DNA from: Thermofilaceae archaeon
GTDB lineage: Archaea; Thermoproteota; Thermoprotei; Thermofilales; B69-G16
DNA: 5,325 bases
Direction: 5' to 3'
Assembly (NCBI GenBank): GCA_027017165.1
Contig: JALURF010000053.1
Coordinates: 1 to 5,325 of the forward strand
The notes below the pieces were generated by a model. The model worked only from the letters and a program-made list of their open reading frames with translations, did no database searches and was not told the DNA's origin. This document shows positions 3,911-5,325 of the stretch, piece by piece (the first letter of the stretch is position 1; the number at the start of each line of letters is the position of its first letter). Made by a program: the position numbers and the translations under genes.

Positions 3911-5242
3911 CTATATACTGGCTTCTTTTACCAGTTTCCCTATGAGTTTGCTGTACTCGTCTACGAGCTCTTTAAGTCTTTTTTCATCTCTAGCTTCTAC
4001 TACGAGGTTTACTTCTGGCATTGTCTGGCTTTCTCTAACTATCACCCATTCATCTCCAATGTATATTTTAACTCCATCTTCGAGTTTCTCCGCGGAGGGG
4101 TACATCTCTTCTATCTTTTTTATCACTTTTTTCTTTATATGGTCGTTTACAGCGTTTATGTAGATCTTCTCCATTGGCCTAGCTTTTATCTTCTCTAAAA
4201 CTTCGGATATTTTAACTTCCTGAGATACTATACTGGCCATTAAGAGAGTAGAGAGGACGCCGTCTGAGAAAGGATAGAGAAAGCCGAAGTAGAAGTGGGA
4301 ACTCTGCTCGATGCCTAAAACCGCCTTATGATCCCTGACCTTTTCTTCTATGAAGCCGTGTCCGACTCTAGACCATACAATATTTAAACCTTTATTCTCG
4401 GCTACCTCTTTTAACGCAGTAGAAGTATCATAGGTTAGGACTATGGTATCTCCCTCTTTGGTTAAATACTTGGTGAAAACTATTCCCGCCAAGCTTCCCG
4501 ATAATTCTCTACCCTTATCATCTACGAATACCGCTCTATCGGCATCCCCATCAAAGGCGACTCCGAAATCTGCTCCCTTCTCAACCACTTTTTGTCTGAG
4601 TTGTTGTAGATTCTCTCCTTTAGGCTCGGGCCTTAATCCGTAGAAATCACCTCTAATTTCGGGATGCAGTATTTCAAATTCTATATTGAAAGCGTTTAAT
4701 ATCTTAGGGAGAACCAAGTTTACAGCGCCTCCGAAAGTCTCAGCGACAATTTTCACTTTCCCTTCTACTCGAATATATCTACCCACAGTTTCTAAATAGG
4801 ATTCTAGTACGCTTTCCTCTTTCACACTTCCCAGTTTCTTGAATTTCTCGAATTTCTCGGATAAAACAATCTCTCTAATCTTCCTATACTCCTCTATGAA
4901 ACTTGTCCCATCACGCCTGATGAATTTAAACCCTCCATATTCTGGCGGGTTATGGCTGGCTGTCGCGTATATTCCAGGTTTATGCTTACTCCAGCATGCG
5001 TAGTAAACTAGAGGATTGGGGTTAGCCCCTACAAATATGACATCGCATCCGGCATCGTTTATGCCTTTTATAAGCGCCTGTGTTAGAGATGGAGAATGGT
5101 ATCGGGTATCTCTGCCTACGACTAATTCTTCGCTTTCAGCTACTATGGCTGTTGCATAGCCTATTTTCTCCGCAATCTCCTCGTTGAGTTCTTTTCTATA
5201 AACTCCCCTAACGTCATATGCCCGGAAAATTCTCTCAATCAT
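3911..5242 (-). CDS. Phosphomannomutase/phosphoglucomutase (alpha-D-phosphohexomutase family)
   Basis: This 443-residue cytosolic enzyme, of usual family length, interconverts hexose-6-phosphate and hexose-1-phosphate through a phosphoserine. Domains follow the family order: FRAYDVRG at 6-13; the active-site loop TASHNP with Ser96 as the phosphate carrier; the Mg2+ loop AFDGDADR with Asp231, Asp233 and Asp235; the sugar-specificity loop EQSSHFYF (312-319), where many members have E-x-SGH; and the C-terminal phosphate-binding loop RESQTMPEVNLVVEA (403-417), a variant of R-x-S-x-T-x-P. All catalytic elements are present, so the gene looks intact. Archaeal members often act on both mannose and glucose phosphates, and glucosamine phosphate is also possible. 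The gene lies 30 nt after the epimerase and 44 nt before the nucleotidyltransferase on the same strand, making a sugar-activation cassette. ATG 5242 has no SD but a TATA-like box about 24 nt upstream, which suggests a leaderless transcript. Confidence 0.93.
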   Translation of the reverse strand: MIERIFRAYDVRGVYRKELNEEIAEKIGYATAIVAESEELVVGRDTRYHSPSLTQALIKGINDAGCDVIFVGANPNPLVYYACWSKHKPGIYATASHNPPEYGGFKFIRRDGTSFIEEYRKIREIVLSEKFEKFKKLGSVKEESVLESYLETVGRYIRVEGKVKIVAETFGGAVNLVLPKILNAFNIEFEILHPEIRGDFYGLRPEPKGENLQQLRQKVVEKGADFGVAFDGDADRAVFVDDKGRELSGSLAGIVFTKYLTKEGDTIVLTYDTSTALKEVAENKGLNIVWSRVGHGFIEEKVRDHKAVLGIEQSSHFYFGFLYPFSDGVLSTLLMASIVSQEVKISEVLEKIKARPMEKIYINAVNDHIKKKVIKKIEEMYPSAEKLEDGVKIYIGDEWVIVRESQTMPEVNLVVEARDEKRLKELVDEYSKLIGKLVKEASI

Positions 5243-5259
5243 AAGTGTACTTTTGGTGG

Positions 5260-5271
5260 AAAATTTAAAAA
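5260..5271 (-). promoter_or_regulatory. TATA box of the mutase gene, probably leaderless
   Basis: Minus-strand TTTTTAAATTTT is centred about 24 nt before ATG 5242, and no SD-like purine stretch lies between them (CCACCAAAAGTACACTT). This is the arrangement of an archaeal leaderless transcript. The box starts 2 nt after the epimerase stop codon, so the mutase can be transcribed on its own as well as by read-through. Confidence 0.5.
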
Positions 5272-5272
5272 G

Positions 5273-5325
5273 TTAACCTATAAACCACTCGATGGTCTTC
5301 TTCAAGCCTTCCTCTAAGCCTGTAC
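5273..5325 (-). CDS. C-terminal end of a probable NAD-dependent sugar-nucleotide epimerase (partial)
   Basis: The minus strand is open from the right edge to TAA at 5273-5275 and encodes the 16 residues TGLEEGLKKTIEWFIG. The pattern L-x-E-G-L-x-K-T-I-E-W-F is the usual last helix of extended short-chain dehydrogenases such as UDP-glucose 4-epimerase (GalE-like) and dTDP-glucose dehydratase, at the expected distance from the end of the protein. Only the tail is present, so substrate, cofactor motif and length cannot be judged. Its place directly before the mutase and nucleotidyltransferase on the same strand supports a sugar-nucleotide role. Other SDR family members ending this way remain possible. 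Confidence 0.65.
   Translation of the reverse strand, partial: TGLEEGLKKTIEWFIG

Overview
The window reads as archaeal DNA, probably from a thermophile of the Thermoproteota/TACK kind. The evidence is Thermococcus-like ferredoxin sequence, a THUMP-domain tRNA methyltransferase, TATA-box promoters close to start codons (at least one apparently leaderless), strong GGAGGTGA/AGGTGAT ribosome binding sites on other genes, heavy use of AGA/AGG and ATA codons, and a C/D box guide RNA. The exact taxon cannot be fixed from sequence alone.

Layout, left to right. (1) About 1-1449, minus strand: the first ~480 codons of an exported, acidic, cysteine-free coiled-coil protein with 92-residue tandem repeats and eleven N-glycosylation sequons. 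It runs off the left edge. (2) About 1456-1671: an intergenic stretch with the promoter region of the coiled-coil gene (including a perfect 10-bp tandem repeat), a probable C/D box sRNA on the plus strand (about 1576-1636) whose guide pairs with the universally conserved 530 loop of 16S rRNA, and a T-rich terminator for the next gene. (3) 1672-1908, minus: a monocluster [4Fe-4S] ferredoxin. (4) 1909-2084: a divergent promoter region. (5) 2085-3077, plus: a THUMP/Rossmann-fold tRNA guanine-N2 methyltransferase with a variant catalytic motif. (6) 3072-3866, minus: a sugar-1-phosphate nucleotidyltransferase, overlapping the methyltransferase tail to tail by 6 bp. (7) 3911-5242, minus: a phosphomannomutase/phosphoglucomutase. 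(8) 5273-5325, minus: the C-terminal tail of what looks like an extended-SDR sugar-nucleotide epimerase.

The three genes on the right (epimerase, then mutase, then nucleotidyltransferase, in transcription order) form a sugar-nucleotide cassette: the mutase makes hexose-1-phosphate, the nucleotidyltransferase activates it to NDP-sugar, and the epimerase remodels NDP-sugars. Such sugars feed surface polysaccharide or protein N-glycosylation. The sequon-rich exported stalk-like protein a few kb away is a plausible glycosylation substrate, but that link is inference. The sRNA and the THUMP methyltransferase are both RNA-modification functions and lie on either side of the ferredoxin.

The most notable item not visible as a protein gene is the sRNA. 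It has box C ATGATGA, box C' GGGATGA and box D CTGA, plus an 11-bp antisense match to 16S rRNA ending one base from box D.
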